Origin: Sphingobacteriales bacterium
GTDB taxonomy: Bacteria; Bacteroidota; Bacteroidia; Chitinophagales; Chitinophagaceae
NCBI GenBank assembly: GCA_004144185.1
Contig: SEFP01000004.1
Location: 1-64,000 of the forward strand
Direction of reading: 5' to 3'
Length of the DNA stretch: 64,000 bases
Positions 63,810 through 64,000 of this stretch are shown piece after piece (positions within the stretch are counted from its first letter, which is position 1; each line of letters opens with the position of its first letter). Position numbers and translations under genes: made by a program. Below the pieces are notes generated by a model. That model was not told the DNA's origin and searched no databases. It saw nothing but the letters and a program-made list of their open reading frames with translations.

Positions 63810-64000
63810 GTGAAATTCGGAATCGTTGTTTTTCCCGGCTCCAACTGCGACCGCGATATGATGCATGCCTTGCAGGATGACCTGCAACAAGAGGTGCAGA
63901 TGCTCTGGCACAAAGACAACGACCTGTCGGCATTTGATCCGGAACGCGACTGTATCGTGTTGCCGGGTGGGTTTTCCTATGGCGATTATCTGCGCTGTGG
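63810..64000 (+). CDS. purQ: Phosphoribosylformylglycinamidine synthase subunit PurQ (partial)
   Basis: Starts at a GTG at 63810 and runs off the window after 63 codons. The reading [20 protein letters not shown], then [15 protein letters not shown] matches PurQ, the glutamine amidotransferase that feeds ammonia to purine ring synthesis. The catalytic Cys lies beyond the window edge. Confidence 0.93.
   Translation, partial: MKFGIVVFPGSNCDRDMMHALQDDLQQEVQMLWHKDNDLSAFDPERDCIVLPGGFSYGDYLRC

Larger units (their letters stand above)
1..64000. repeat. Highly iterated palindrome TTCCGGAA, about 109 dispersed copies
   Basis: Reading the whole window by eye I located about 109 perfect copies of the 8-bp palindrome TTCCGGAA, for example at 34, 997, 2876, 2891, 4042, 4073, 5877, 10371, 16765, 18094, 18116, 23209, 30592, 37667, 45177, 49711, 56014, 61278 and 63594. 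A random 8-mer is expected about once. About 85 copies fall inside genes I accept and about 24 outside; non-coding DNA is only about 9% of the window, so intergenic density is near 4 per kb against about 1.5 per kb in genes. Within genes the phases are Pro-Glu (about 36), Ser-Gly (about 29) and Phe-Arg (about 20), so no protein motif explains it. One-base variants such as ATCCGGAA and GTCCGGAA are also common. The count is manual and may be off by a few. Function unknown. Confidence 0.93.

Overview
The window looks like chromosomal DNA from a Bacteroidota species, most likely Chitinophagaceae. Evidence: a PorW/SprE-like type IX secretion (T9SS) component, a secreted protein with a C-terminal T9SS sorting domain, the Bacteroidota-specific small protein DUF4295 beside L33 and L28, DUF4294 and DUF6427 family genes, bacillithiol genes, weak or absent Shine-Dalgarno sequences, and several TAnnTTTG-type -7 promoter elements. 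No rRNA, tRNA, CRISPR array, insertion sequence or phage gene was found.

Layout. Positions 1-2250 are gene-poor and more AT-rich, with short hypothetical ORFs and one start-less coding remnant on the minus strand. From 2.3 to 10.7 kb: an outer-membrane-like protein, a UPF0045 protein coupled to pyrF, DUF2851, OsmC, lipA, a secreted hypothetical, a SMI1/KNR4 protein, a broken lipoprotein gene and hmuS. From 10.8 to 16.8 kb: a DUF892 ferritin-like protein, then a signalling operon (giant hybrid histidine kinase, CheR, CheB, single receiver). From 25.8 down to 16.8 kb all genes are on the minus strand: bacilliredoxin, gmk, a CNNM/CorC-like CBS protein, 3-hydroxyanthranilate dioxygenase, a His-rich membrane protein, hldD, a small lipoprotein, a MauE-thioredoxin fusion, rluD, tatA, a lytic transglycosylase and rpsT. 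From 25.9 to 38.8 kb: a formimidoylglutamase-like ureohydrolase, recQ, a deoxynucleoside kinase, folK, sppA, an M13 peptidase, ASCH, sdaA, a SprT-like protein and an AtpI-like trio. From 38.8 to 64 kb: a GT4-NodB fusion, the PorW-like protein, rel, an M32 carboxypeptidase, a nucleoside transporter, pdhC, a very large PI-PLC-like T9SS cargo, a polytopic membrane protein, the rpmB-rpmG-DUF4295 operon, bshB1, DUF4294, a DCC thiol oxidoreductase, a propeller-like secreted protein, DUF6427 and the start of purQ.

Functional links: the PorW-like component and the sorting-domain protein belong to the same secretion pathway. bshB1 and a bacilliredoxin-type protein point to bacillithiol redox chemistry. 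hmuS and the DUF892 protein are neighbours that may both relate to iron. gmk, folK, pyrF, purQ, a dNK and a CNT transporter cover nucleotide and folate supply.

The most striking feature is not a gene. The perfect palindrome TTCCGGAA occurs about 109 times by hand count, one per ~590 bp, where about one copy is expected by chance in 64 kb. It is spread over both gene strands, over all three codon phases and over intergenic DNA, where it is about 2.6 times denser. It behaves like a highly iterated palindrome, comparable in style to HIP1 of cyanobacteria but with a different sequence and in a different phylum.
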